64,000 bases of DNA from Lysobacter capsici (GTDB taxonomy: Bacteria > Pseudomonadota > Gammaproteobacteria > Xanthomonadales > Xanthomonadaceae): contig NZ_CP076103.1 in assembly GCF_018732085.1 (NCBI RefSeq), forward strand, positions 1,178,001 to 1,242,000, written 5' to 3'. Shown piece by piece: positions 52,309 through 60,896 of this stretch. Positions within the stretch are counted from its first letter, which is position 1. Each line of letters begins with the position of its first letter. Under the pieces are notes generated by a model. The model ran no database searches, was not told the DNA's origin, and was given only the letters and a program-made list of their open reading frames with translations. The position numbers and the translations under genes are program-made.

Positions 52309-52505
52309 CTGAGAAAAAAGCGTCGGGGCTGAAGCCCCTCCCACAAAAGACCTCGCCGGTTCGCGCGCGGTGGATGCAGTGGCTCCATCGAGAAACCTCA
52401 AGGTCTTTCGATATCGCATGAGAAGGCCAAGAACAGGGCCAATGTCGGACCAGCTGCGGTGAAACCTGCGGGCACCTTCGTGGGAGGGGCTTCAGCCCCG
52501 ACGCT
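52309..52505. repeat. Two REP copies (family A) upstream of the R-body gene
   Basis: An inverted copy at 52317-52355 (CGTCGGGGCTGAAGCCCCTC) and a direct copy at about 52480-52503 (GTGGGAGGGGCTTCAGCCCC). Between them is unremarkable sequence. Confidence 0.82.
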
Positions 52506-52541
52506 GTGACAGCAAGCATCCAGCCTGAAACCAGAGGCCAA

Positions 52542-52574
52542 AAAAAACCGCCCTCCCGGTCAGGAGAGGGCGGC
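52542..52574 (-). terminator. Rho-independent terminator of the M28 peptidase
   Basis: On the minus strand, CCGCCCTCTCC pairs with GGGAGGGCGG and is followed by TTTTTTTT, 25 bp after the stop codon. Confidence 0.92.
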
Positions 52575-52598
52575 CCTGTCAGCCATTGCCCGCCGCAC

Positions 52599-54011
52599 TC
52601 ACTCCTCCGGCGGGCTGACCTTCTTCGCCGCGCTGCCGAAATCGCCCTCGGCCGATGCGGCCAGATACGCGAACACCGCATACGCGGCGACGTTCTGCGC
52701 CAGCGCCTTCGGGTCGATCTTGTCGAGGGTGTCGTCGGGCGTGTGGTGGTAGTCGAAGTAATCGGTACCGTCCTGCGCCAGACGCGCCCAGGCCAGGCCG
52801 CCGGCGGCGAACGGCGAGATGTCCGGGCCGGGGCCGCCCTTGCCCGGGGTGTGTTCGATGCCCAGCGGCGCCAGCGCCTGCGCGATCTGCGCGTCGGCGG
52901 TCTTGGCGTAGTCCGGCGCCGAACTCGAGTAGGCGTAGATGCGGCCCGCGCCGAAGTCGCTTTCCGCGCCGATCTGATGCTTGGTCACGTCGGCCGCATG
53001 CTTGGCCGCGTAGGCCTTGCCGCCGTACAGGCCCTGCTCTTCGTTGGCGAAGGCGATCACCCGGATGGTGCGCGCCGGGCGCAGCTTGGTCTGGCCGATC
53101 AGCTTGGCCGCGGCCATGGTCAGGCCGACGCCGGCGCCGTCGTCGATCGCGCCGGTGCCCAGGTCCCACGAATCCAGATGGCCGCCGATGATGACGACTT
53201 CGTCGGGCTTGCTCTTGCCGCGGATCTCGCCGATCACGTTGTGCGAGGTCGCCTCGCCGTCCCAGCCGCAATCCAGCGCGACCCGCACGCGGGTCGGGCC
53301 GAGCGCCGCCAGTCGCGACAGCTGCGCCGCATCCGGCGCCGACAAGGCCGCCGACGGAATCGGCTTGAGCCCGTCGTCGAAACGGGTGATGCCGGTGTGC
53401 GGCATGCGGTGCGAATCGGTACCGGCCGAACGCATCAGGAAGCCGCTGGCGCCGGCGCGGATCGCCGCCGACGGACCGCGGCTGCGCACGCGTCCGCCGG
53501 GGCCGTAACCGGCGCCGTCTTTCGCGCGCGGCATGGCGAAGTCGATGAAGGCGATCTTGCCGGCCAGCGAACCGGCCGGCACCGCTTCCAGCGCGGCCAG
53601 GTCGGCGAAGCGCGCGACTTCGCCCTCGACCGTGCCGGCCGGGCTGCCGCCGAGCGCGGTCAGGGTCAGCGGCTGCGCGTTGGCGCCGAGCACCTGCGCG
53701 TGTTCGCTGCGGCGCTCCCACTTCGGAAACGTCACCGGCTCCAGCCACACCTTGTCGAAGCCCAGTTCGCGAAATTTCGCCTGCGCCCAGGCGACCGCGC
53801 GCGCGTCGGCTTCGCTGCCGGCCAGGCGCGGGCCGACCTGGGTGGTCAGCGACTCGGTGATCTTGTAGCCCAGGTCGCTGGCGAGCGCGCGTTCGCGCAG
53901 TTCCGCGGCGGCGTCGACCGCGGCCTGGGGAATGCGCGTTTCGCGCTCAGCAGCCACGGCAGAGCCGACGAACAATACAGCAGCCATCGCTGCCCACAAC
54001 GGTGCGCGCAT
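52599..54011 (-). CDS. M28-family metallopeptidase (secreted aminopeptidase)
   Basis: A 470-aa zinc exopeptidase with a signal peptide (cleavage near SAVA-AERE). A protease-associated domain is inserted at about 130-250. The catalytic domain follows with GGHLDSWDLGTGAIDDGAG (His and Asp ligands), IAFANEEQGLYGG (catalytic Glu plus ligand), GAESDFGAGR and the last His in YHHTPDDTLDK. It should release N-terminal residues or dipeptides from peptides outside the cytoplasm, fitting a proteolytic lifestyle. GAGGAG precedes the ATG at 54011. Confidence 0.93.
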   Translation of the reverse strand: MRAPLWAAMAAVLFVGSAVAAERETRIPQAAVDAAAELRERALASDLGYKITESLTTQVGPRLAGSEADARAVAWAQAKFRELGFDKVWLEPVTFPKWERRSEHAQVLGANAQPLTLTALGGSPAGTVEGEVARFADLAALEAVPAGSLAGKIAFIDFAMPRAKDGAGYGPGGRVRSRGPSAAIRAGASGFLMRSAGTDSHRMPHTGITRFDDGLKPIPSAALSAPDAAQLSRLAALGPTRVRVALDCGWDGEATSHNVIGEIRGKSKPDEVVIIGGHLDSWDLGTGAIDDGAGVGLTMAAAKLIGQTKLRPARTIRVIAFANEEQGLYGGKAYAAKHAADVTKHQIGAESDFGAGRIYAYSSSAPDYAKTADAQIAQALAPLGIEHTPGKGGPGPDISPFAAGGLAWARLAQDGTDYFDYHHTPDDTLDKIDPKALAQNVAAYAVFAYLAASAEGDFGSAAKKVSPPEE

Positions 54012-54242
54012 CCCCACTCTCCTCAGAGCTGGCCTTGCCGTCCGGAAGGTCGGGCGGCACAGGCTAAACGTCGAGCTTAGCAACCCGCGCGGCGCTCGCT
54101 ATCTGAGGAAAGTCACCCCGGGGCTTGAGCGTTTTTTGTCGCTGGCTATCGCGAGGCTTGAGGCGGGTCGCGCCGGTCTGGCTGACTTTGCCGTTCTTGT
54201 GGTTTCGGGCGATGGTCAGTTGCCCAGTCGCCCGCGTGGCCG

Positions 54243-54348
54243 CGAGGTCTTTTGTGGGAGGGGCTTCAGCCCCGATGCTTTTCGCTCAGTTCGCCGCGAT
54301 CTGAAAAAAGAGCATCGGGGCTGAAGCCCCTCCCACAAAAGACTTCGG
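54243..54348. repeat. REP pair (family A)
   Basis: TCTTTTGTGGGAGGGGCTTC (direct, 54249) and GGGGCTGAAGCCCCTCCCAC with AAAAGA (inverted, ending at about 54343) form a hairpin of about 100 nt between the peptidase and mscL. The 54012-54503 gap holds no gene. Confidence 0.88.
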
Positions 54349-54453
54349 GGCCAAGTCCTCTTGCCGAGACCTCTGTACTGATTCGGGAGACCCTCGACTG
54401 AGAAGTCCTCACGCAGACTTCGAAGCGGCGCGGCGATCCACCTCAACCGCAAA

Positions 54454-54484
54454 GCGAAACGGCCGCACAGGCGGCCGTTTCGAG
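54454..54484 (-). terminator. Terminator of mscL
   Basis: GCGAAACGGCCGC / GCGGCCGTTTCG with an ACAG loop, 20 bp after the mscL stop on the minus strand. The T run is short. Confidence 0.72.
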
Positions 54485-54503
54485 CGCCACGCAAGTCGAA
54501 AAC

Positions 54504-54923
54504 TTATAGCGTCGTCTTGCCCTGCAGCGAATCGCGAATCTCGCGCAGCAGCAGCACGTCTTCCGGGGTCGCCGCGACCGGCGCTTCGACCGGCTTGCGC
54601 ACCTTGTTGTAGGCCTTGAGCACGATGAAGATCACGAACGCGATCAGGATGAAGTCGATCGCGGTCTGCAGGAACATGCCGTACTTGACCGCGACTTCGG
54701 CCGCGACCTCCTTGCCGGCCGCGTCGAGCTGCGAAGGCTTGAGCACGTACTTCCAGTCGGTGACGCTGATGCCGCCGGACAGGTAACCGATCACCGGCAT
54801 GACGATGCCGTCGACCAGCGCGGTGACGATCTTGCCGAACGCCGCGCCGATCACCACGCCGACCGCGAGATCGACCACGTTGCCGCGCGCAATGAACTCT
54901 TTGAACTCGCTGATCATGCCCAT
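54504..54923 (-). CDS. mscL: Large-conductance mechanosensitive channel
   Basis: A 139-aa inner-membrane channel that opens on sudden osmotic downshift. The hallmark N-terminus FKEFIARGNVVDLAVGVVIGAAFGKIV is present, TM1 being the pore helix. A periplasmic loop leads to TM2 (FLQTAIDFILIAFVIFIVLKAYN), followed by the C-terminal helix TPEDVLLLREIRDSL. The length is normal for the family (about 136 aa). It is monocistronic. Confidence 0.96.
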   Translation of the reverse strand: MGMISEFKEFIARGNVVDLAVGVVIGAAFGKIVTALVDGIVMPVIGYLSGGISVTDWKYVLKPSQLDAAGKEVAAEVAVKYGMFLQTAIDFILIAFVIFIVLKAYNKVRKPVEAPVAATPEDVLLLREIRDSLQGKTTL

Positions 54924-55020
54924 CGCATGCTCTCCCTGGTTGCGGCTGGACCGTGACGGACCAGACGGTTGACGACATCGAAAACGGCGCTCACTCGCCG
55001 GGGCCGGACTATACGGACGC

Positions 55021-55737
55021 TCAGGTGATGCGCCCGTGCAGTTCGGCCACGCCTTCGAGCACGGCGCGGTAGCGGTCGCCGCGTTGCAGCGGACCGACGC
55101 CCGACGGCGTGCCCATGTAGACCAGGTCGCCGGCGCGCAAGGCGTACAGGCGCGAGAGTTCGTGCAGGATCTCGGGCACGTTCCAGACCAGATCGTCGAG
55201 CGTGCCGCGCTGGCGCAGTTCGCCGTTGACCTCCAGGCTCAGGCCGCGCGCGCCCAGTGCGCCGACGTCGGCCGCCGGCACGATCGCGCTGATCGGCGCG
55301 GCATGGTCGAACGACTTGCCGGTATCCCACGGTAGGCCCTTGGCCTTGGCTTGCGATTGCAGGTCGCGGCGGGTCAGGTCCAGCCCGACCGCGTAGCCGT
55401 AGATCAGGCTCGCGGCGTCGGCGACGGCGAGTTCGCCGGCCGGCGCGTCGCGGCCGATGGCGACGACCAGCTCGACTTCGTGATGCAGGTCGCTGGTGCC
55501 CGGCGGGTAGGGCACGCTGTCGCCGAGTTCGATCGCGTCGTGCGGCTTGAGGAAGAACACCGGCTGCCCGCGATCGGCCGCCGAAGTCGGCACCGCGGCG
55601 CCCATTTCGCGCGCATGCTCGGCGAAGTTGCGGCCGACGCAGTAGACGCGGCGCACCGGGAAGGTGGCGTCGGCGGACAGGCCCTGGCCGCGCACGGGAA
55701 TGCGGGTAAGCGGCGGCGCCGCGATCACGTCGCTCAT
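55021..55737 (-). CDS. Fumarylacetoacetate hydrolase-family protein
   Basis: A 238-aa FAH-fold enzyme. Motifs are VYCVGRNFAEHAREMG, FFLKPHDAI, the metal ligands in HHEVELVVAIGRDA and GYAVGLDLTRRDLQ, then YMGTPSGVGPLQRGD. The group covers fumarylpyruvate hydrolases, oxaloacetate decarboxylases and related diketo-acid enzymes; the size fits fumarylpyruvate hydrolase-like members. The start at 55737 removes an unconserved extension. It follows the small membrane-protein gene by 4 bp, so both are probably one unit. Confidence 0.88.
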   Translation of the reverse strand: MSDVIAAPPLTRIPVRGQGLSADATFPVRRVYCVGRNFAEHAREMGAAVPTSAADRGQPVFFLKPHDAIELGDSVPYPPGTSDLHHEVELVVAIGRDAPAGELAVADAASLIYGYAVGLDLTRRDLQSQAKAKGLPWDTGKSFDHAAPISAIVPAADVGALGARGLSLEVNGELRQRGTLDDLVWNVPEILHELSRLYALRAGDLVYMGTPSGVGPLQRGDRYRAVLEGVAELHGRIT

Positions 55738-55741
55738 ACGC

Positions 55742-56077
55742 TCAGCGCGCCGTGTTCGAGCGATGCTCGACCTTGGCCGGGTCGACGACGCGGAATTCGC
55801 CCTCGACCACGTCGTGCCCATGGCGCGAACCGCGTGCGGCCATCGGCTTGCCGCGGCGCTGCCACAGCTTGTAGGTCAGGCCGGCGACGATCATCGCCGC
55901 GCCGACGAACACGCTGAAGAACACCAGCAAGGCCAGCAGGCCCAGTCCGACGACGCCGAGCACGAAACGCAGGAGGCGGTGACGCGGCTTGCGCGGCTCG
56001 AACGCCGTGCGCACGCGCGATTGGAATGCATTCCATTGCGGTCGTTGATCGAAAAAGCGGAAGGTCTGGGCAAACAT
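55742..56077 (-). CDS. Small membrane protein, unknown function
   Basis: A 111-aa protein. A basic N-terminal part (FEPRKPRHRLLRF) precedes one long hydrophobic stretch that could form one or two helices (VLGVVGLGLLALLVFFSVFVGAAMIVAGL). A hydrophilic C-terminus with GHDVVEGEFRVVD follows. It is the first gene before the FAH enzyme on the minus strand. No family was recognised. Confidence 0.62.
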   Translation of the reverse strand: MFAQTFRFFDQRPQWNAFQSRVRTAFEPRKPRHRLLRFVLGVVGLGLLALLVFFSVFVGAAMIVAGLTYKLWQRRGKPMAARGSRHGHDVVEGEFRVVDPAKVEHRSNTAR

Positions 56078-56133
56078 TTCGGGTGTCGTGAGACAATGCG
56101 GCTTGGGCCGGACACTGGAGTATCGTTCCAGGC

Positions 56134-56514
56134 ATGGATGAGGGTGTGAGAACTTCGTTAAATGCCCCGGGCGGCGCCGACCCGGCCGGTCGACCGTTGA
56201 TCGAGCTGCAGCGCCTGGCCGACGGCGCGTTCGCGGAAGCCGAAGCGAGCATCGACGGCGACGCCGAATCGCTGCTGCTGTACCGCGACGGCGACGCCGT
56301 GCGCGCCTGGCTCAACATCTGCCCGCACGCCGGCCGCCGCCTGGACTGGGCGCCCGGACAGTTCCTCAAGACCAAGGACGGCCTGCTGGTATGCGCCGCG
56401 CACGGCGCGAGCTTCGAACTGCTCGGCGGCGAATGCGTGGCCGGGCCGTGCCGCGGCGAATCCTTGCGTGCGGTCGAGGTGGTCGTGCGCGACGGCGCGG
56501 TGTGGCTGGTCTGA
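56134..56514 (+). CDS. Small Rieske [2Fe-2S] ferredoxin-like protein
   Basis: A 126-aa stand-alone Rieske domain: the first cluster box is CPHAGRRLDW, the second CAAHGASFELLGG, giving two Cys and two His ligands. There is no signal peptide or membrane anchor, so it is cytoplasmic. Such proteins pass electrons to oxygenases or reductases; no partner enzyme is next to it. It is divergent from the FAH unit with 56 bp between. Confidence 0.88.
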   Translation: MDEGVRTSLNAPGGADPAGRPLIELQRLADGAFAEAEASIDGDAESLLLYRDGDAVRAWLNICPHAGRRLDWAPGQFLKTKDGLLVCAAHGASFELLGGECVAGPCRGESLRAVEVVVRDGAVWLV

Positions 56515-56543
56515 CCCCATCGCCGCGAATCCACCTGCGCCCC

Positions 56544-56902
56544 CTGTAGGAGCGGCGCGAGCCGCGACCGCGACACCTCGCATGCGACGCATGCGGTAAT
56601 CGCCATGACATCGCACCGAAGACGCGGCCCTGGCATCCCGCGTCCAATCCGCGGCCGCTCCCTGTAGGAGCGGCGTAAGCCGCGACCACGACACCTCACA
56701 TGCGATGCATGCTGCAATCGCCGTGACATGGCGCCGAAGGCGCGGCCCCGGCGTCCCGCATCGAATCCGAGGTCGCGCTCTGTAGGAGCGGCGCAAGCCG
56801 CGACCGAGAAACCACAACCGCTTCGACCGGTCGAGGTCTTCGCGATCGCGTTGTTTGCGTCATGTGCGAGGTGTCGCGGTCGCGGCTTGCGCCGCTCCTA
56901 CA
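56544..56902. repeat. Tandem array of family B repeats with 118-bp period
   Basis: CTGTAGGAGCGGCG starts at 56544, 56662 and 56780, exactly 118 bp apart. The spacers between are about 80% alike, sharing for example CGACACCTC, CATGACAT and CGAAG. An inverted family B copy (GCGGTCGCGGCTTGCGCCGC) closes the array at about 56876-56902. It fills the 56515-56968 gap with no gene. Confidence 0.88.
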
Positions 56903-56968
56903 GGGGCGGGCGATGTTTCGCGGATGGGCTTATCGCAGGGAGGCGTCGCGCTCGGTTTTTCTGCGACG

Positions 56969-58816
56969 TCACTTGCCCCAGAACAGGATATTGACCATCA
57001 ACACCGTCACCACCGTATAGATCAACGACAACGGCCCGCCGATCCGCCACAGCTCCTTGCCGCTGTAGCCGGCCGGGCCGGAGATCATCGAGATCACCGG
57101 GTTCGATGCGGTCATGAAATTGTTCGACGCCGACAGCGCGACGATCAGCGCGAACGCGGTCGGGTTGCCGCCGGCGGCCAGCGCGAGGTTGACCGCGAGC
57201 GGCACCACCACGATGGTCGCGCCGACATGGCTGATGACCAACGAGAACAAGGTGGTCAGCAATCCGATCAATATTTCCAGCAGCCACACCGGCGTGCCGG
57301 TGGGCAGGCGCTCGATCGTATGCCCGGCGATCCACGCCGCCGCGCCGCTGGAATCCATCGCCCAGCCCAGCGGGATCAGGCAGGCCATGAGGAACACGGT
57401 CTTCCAGTTGATCGCCGAATAGGCTTCGTCGATGTTGATGACCCCGGCGATCAGCATGCCGGCCACGCCGGTCATCAGCGCGATCGACACCGGCAGGCGC
57501 GAGGACAGCGCCAGCAGCATCGCCACGGCGAAGATCGCCAGCGCGATCTTGAGCTTGTGCGGCCGCTGTTCGCCCTTGGGGTAATCGGTGACGACGACCA
57601 GGTCCTTGCTCGCCGCGGCGCTGGCCAGGTCGGTCCAGATGCTGTGGAACACCAGCATGTCGCCGGCGCGCATGGGGACATTGCGCACGTTGTCGCGCAG
57701 CACGTCCTTGTCGCGGTTGATCGCCAGCAGGCTAAGGCCCGATTGCTTGCGCAGGTGCAGGTCGCCGGCGGTCTTGCCGATGTAACCGGACGTCGCCGGC
57801 ACCACCGCTTCGGAAATGCCGGCGCGCGAGGGATTGAACAGATCGGCGAAATTGCGCAGGCGCGAGGACAGACGGAGGAAGTGGTTCTGGGCGAAATCGG
57901 CGACCTGCTGCTTCGGCCCCATCGCGCCGAGCACGCTGCCGACCCAGATGCGGGTGTCGGCCGGCGGCGCCAGGCGCGAATCGTTGTCGCTCTTGAGCGC
58001 CAGCAGCAGCGGCGCGTCGCGCAGGGTTTCCGCCTCGCCCAGCGACATGCCGACCAGCGGGCTGTCGGCGGTCACGGTGAGTTCGTAGACATCGCCCTCG
58101 ATGCCGTAGGCCTTGGCGAAATAGCTCTGGGTGCGCGCCGGGGTCGCGCCTTTCTCGCTGTCGTCCTTGAGCAGCTTGTCGCCGAAGAAATGGAAATACG
58201 CCAGCGAGGCGGCCAGCAGGGCCACACCGATCGGCAGCGGCGCGAACATCTTCAACGGCTCGATCGTGGCCGCGCCCGAGGGCAGGTTGCTGTTGGCGTT
58301 GAGCAGCAAGTCGTTGAGCAGGATCAGCGGCGAATTGCCGACCATGGTCAGCGCGCCGCCCATGATGATCGCCGCGGCGATCGGCAACAGCAGCCGCGGC
58401 AACGACAGGCCGGTGCGCGAGGACAGACGCGCGGCGACCGGCATGTACAGCGCCATCACCGACGGGTTCTGCATGAAGGAGGAGTTCAGGCCGGCCACGG
58501 CGGTGGTCAGCAGCAGCAATCGCTGCTCGACGCCGTGTGCGCGCCGCAGCAGCCAGCCGGCGAGGCGGTTGAGCGCGCCGGTGCGGTCCAGGCCGGCGCC
58601 GAGGATCATCGTCGCGATGATGCTGATCACCGCGTTACCGGAAAAGCCGTTGAACAGTTCGTCGGGTTCGACCAGGCCCGACAGGCCCAGCAGCACCAGC
58701 ACGACCAGGGCGACCACGTCGGCGCGGATGCGCTCGAACAGGAACATCGCCATCGTGAACACCACCAGCCCGAGAACGAGCTTCATGTCGGTGGTCAGCG
58801 CTAGGGCGGTGTCCAT
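56969..58816 (-). CDS. SLC13-family permease with RCK/TrkA-C domains
   Basis: A protein of about 615 aa with 11 or so membrane helices in two bundles and a soluble middle (about 195-420) holding two TrkA-C-like modules (DSPLVGMSLGEAETLRDAPLLLALKSD and SGYIGKTAGDLHLRKQSGLSLLAINRD). Typical segments are LNSSFMQNPSVMALYMPVA and ALTMVGNSPLILLNDLLL, then SHVGATIVVVPLAVNLA and SASNNFMTASNPV. Members import sulfate, dicarboxylates or other anions with sodium; the ligand is unknown. The start at 58816 (MDTALALTTD) is uncertain; Met at 58786 is the alternative. A repeat lies immediately upstream. Confidence 0.87.
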   Translation of the reverse strand: MDTALALTTDMKLVLGLVVFTMAMFLFERIRADVVALVVLVLLGLSGLVEPDELFNGFSGNAVISIIATMILGAGLDRTGALNRLAGWLLRRAHGVEQRLLLLTTAVAGLNSSFMQNPSVMALYMPVAARLSSRTGLSLPRLLLPIAAAIIMGGALTMVGNSPLILLNDLLLNANSNLPSGAATIEPLKMFAPLPIGVALLAASLAYFHFFGDKLLKDDSEKGATPARTQSYFAKAYGIEGDVYELTVTADSPLVGMSLGEAETLRDAPLLLALKSDNDSRLAPPADTRIWVGSVLGAMGPKQQVADFAQNHFLRLSSRLRNFADLFNPSRAGISEAVVPATSGYIGKTAGDLHLRKQSGLSLLAINRDKDVLRDNVRNVPMRAGDMLVFHSIWTDLASAAASKDLVVVTDYPKGEQRPHKLKIALAIFAVAMLLALSSRLPVSIALMTGVAGMLIAGVINIDEAYSAINWKTVFLMACLIPLGWAMDSSGAAAWIAGHTIERLPTGTPVWLLEILIGLLTTLFSLVISHVGATIVVVPLAVNLALAAGGNPTAFALIVALSASNNFMTASNPVISMISGPAGYSGKELWRIGGPLSLIYTVVTVLMVNILFWGK

Positions 58817-58819
58817 CAG

Positions 58820-58972
58820 GGCCGGGAATCGGGAATGGGGAATCGGGAATCGCAACAGCAAGGGCAAGAGCAGGGCTTCGCGTCGCTACCCGATTCGGCG
58901 CCGGTCACCTGTCGCGAATGTTCGGTGGCTCGCATCCGATTCCCGACTCCCGATTCCCTATTCCCGGCTCTT
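58820..58972. repeat. Repeat family F (GGGAATCGGGAAT type)
   Basis: GGGAATCGGGAATGGGGAAT near 58825 is inverted as ATTCCCGACTCCCGATTCCC near 58945. The hairpin spans the whole space between the permease start and the trmB end. The trmB stop codon TAG at 58958-58960 lies inside it. Confidence 0.85.
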
Positions 58973-59698
58973 GTCGTACAGCAAATCCCAGACCCCGTGG
59001 CCGAGTTTCTGGCCCCGGGTCTCGAAATGCGTCTGCGGGCGCCAATCCGGACGCGGCACGCTGCCGCGCTTGCCGGCGCGGTTGACGATGCCCCCTGTCG
59101 CATCCAGGACGTCCCACATCTGTTCGGCATAGTCCTGCCAATCGGTGGCGAGGTGCAAGCGCCCGTCGCCCGCGAGCTTGCGCACCAGCAGTTCGGCGAA
59201 CGCCGGCTGCACCAATCGGCGCTTGTTGTGGCGCTTCTTATGCCACGGGTCCGGGAAATAAATCCGGACCTCGTCCAGCGAACCGTCGGCGACTTCGTTG
59301 TTGAGCACTTCCACCGCGTCGTGGTGATACAGCCGCACGTGGTCGCTGCCGTCCTCGGCCAGCGCGTTCAACAGCCGGCCGACGCCGGGCGCGTGGACTT
59401 CGATGCCGATCAGGTCGCGCTCTTTATCGTTGCGGGCGGCGAAGCGCAGCGCGTCGCCGTTGCCGAAACCGATTTCCAGCACGCGCCTGGCGCTGCGTCC
59501 GAAGACTGCGTCGAAGTCGCGCGGCGAGCCGTGGTAATCGACGCCGAAGCGCGGCCACAGTTCGTCGAACGCGCGCTGCTGGGCCGGGGTGAAGCGGCCT
59601 TGGCGCAGCACGAAGCTGCGCACCTGGCGGCGGCCTTCCTCGACCGTGAACGGCTTGGGCGGGGACTTGGCGCCGTCGCTGGCGAACGGATCGGTCAT
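58958..59698 (-). CDS. trmB: tRNA (guanine-N7)-methyltransferase
   Basis: A 246-aa SAM enzyme that methylates G46 in tRNA. SAM motif I is VLEIGFGNGDALRFAA; RIYFPDPWHKKRHNKRRLVQPAF is the TrmB hallmark, and THFETRGQKLGHGVWDLLY is the C-terminal signature. The final codons and stop (KSRE-stop) come from repeat family F. The ATG follows the thiG stop by 1 bp, so it is translated with thiG. Confidence 0.96.
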   Translation of the reverse strand: MTDPFASDGAKSPPKPFTVEEGRRQVRSFVLRQGRFTPAQQRAFDELWPRFGVDYHGSPRDFDAVFGRSARRVLEIGFGNGDALRFAARNDKERDLIGIEVHAPGVGRLLNALAEDGSDHVRLYHHDAVEVLNNEVADGSLDEVRIYFPDPWHKKRHNKRRLVQPAFAELLVRKLAGDGRLHLATDWQDYAEQMWDVLDATGGIVNRAGKRGSVPRPDWRPQTHFETRGQKLGHGVWDLLYDKSRE

Positions 59699-59699
59699 A

Positions 59700-60494
59700 T
59701 CAGCCGATCAGACCGTCGATGGGGCTCGACGCGCTGGCGAAACGCTTGCGCGGAATACGTCCGGCCTTGAACGCGGCGCGGCCGGCCTCGATCGCCAGCT
59801 TCATCGCATGCGCCATCAGGATCGGGTCGCGCGCGCCGGCGATGGCGGTGTTCATCAGCACGCCGTCGCAGCCCAGTTCCATCGCGATCGCGGCATCGGA
59901 GGCGGTGCCGACGCCGGCGTCGACCAGGATCGGCACCTTGGCGTTCTCGATGATTTCCAGCAGGTTGTACTTGTTCTGCACGCCCAGGCCCGAGCCGATC
60001 GGCGCGGCCAGCGGCATCACCGCGACGCAGCCGATTTCCTCCAGGCGCTTGGCCAGGATCGGGTCGTCGGAGGTGTAGACCATCACGTCGAAGCCGTCCT
60101 TGACCAGGATTTCGGCCGCGGCCAGGGTCTGCACGACATCGGGGAACAAGGTGCGCTGGTCGCCGAGCACTTCCAGCTTGACCAGCGTGTGGCCGTCGAG
60201 CAGCTCGCGCGCTAGGCGGCAGGTGCGCACCGCGTCGTCGGCGGTGTAGCAGCCGGCGGTGTTGGGCAGCAGGGTGTAGCGGTCCGGCGGCAGCACGTCG
60301 AGCAGGTTCGGCTCGCCCGGGTTCTGGCCGATATTGGTGCGGCGGATCGCGACGGTGACGATCTGCGCGCCGGCGGCCTCGGTGGCCCGGCGGGTTTCGT
60401 CGAGGTCCTTGAACTTGCCGGTGCCGGTCAACAGGCGCGAGCGGTAGGTTTTGCCGGCGATGACCAGCGGATCGGAGAAGGCGGTGTCAGTCAT
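59700..60494 (-). CDS. thiG: Thiazole synthase
   Basis: A 264-aa enzyme that builds the thiazole phosphate of thiamine from deoxyxylulose phosphate, dehydroglycine and the ThiS thiocarboxylate. Motifs are SRLLTGTGKFKDLDE, VTVAIRRTNIG, LLPNTAGCYTADDAVR, KLEVLGDQRTLFPD, VMPLAAPIGSGLGVQN and PILVDAGVGTASDAAIAMELGCDGVLMNTAI. It is complete. The usual upstream partner thiS lies 3.1 kb away, with other genes between. Confidence 0.96.
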   Translation of the reverse strand: MTDTAFSDPLVIAGKTYRSRLLTGTGKFKDLDETRRATEAAGAQIVTVAIRRTNIGQNPGEPNLLDVLPPDRYTLLPNTAGCYTADDAVRTCRLARELLDGHTLVKLEVLGDQRTLFPDVVQTLAAAEILVKDGFDVMVYTSDDPILAKRLEEIGCVAVMPLAAPIGSGLGVQNKYNLLEIIENAKVPILVDAGVGTASDAAIAMELGCDGVLMNTAIAGARDPILMAHAMKLAIEAGRAAFKAGRIPRKRFASASSPIDGLIG

Positions 60495-60896
60495 CCGGCA
60501 ATTATGGCTGATCGCCAGTGAACATGTCCGGGCCGGGGCAGCGCCGGACGGGGCGGTTATCGCCTTTCTATCGTCTCGTTCGGCCCGGACCCGCAGGCGC
60601 GACTTGACCGAATCTGGCCGCAAAGTCCCGGCGCCTGTCACCGGGCTTTAAGCGTCCGCGCGCAGCATTCGGTGTGGCGGTCGGGCGGGTGCGGGGCGTT
60701 CGGATGCAGCGGGCCGGGCGCGTGGCCGGCTTGCGATCCGCTCGGCACCGCCGAACCCATGCGCCGTGTCGGCGCCGGCCGAGCCAGTCGATCGGCGTCG
60801 TCCGCGCGCCGAGTCGGCAGGCCCCGGCCGTTGCGGCCATGGCCCGCTGAGGTTTCAACCGTGAGCGTATCGTTGGTTTCTTTGCCGAAGGGTCTT

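Noticed and set aside
56544..56902. A possible CRISPR array because of three regularly spaced repeats
   Set aside because: The spacers are similar to each other, the repeats are REP-like palindromes with a 118-bp period, and no cas gene is present.
56855..58804. A plus-strand open frame opposite the SLC13-type permease
   Set aside because: It is low-complexity Gln/His/Arg/Gly sequence, antisense to a clear transporter.
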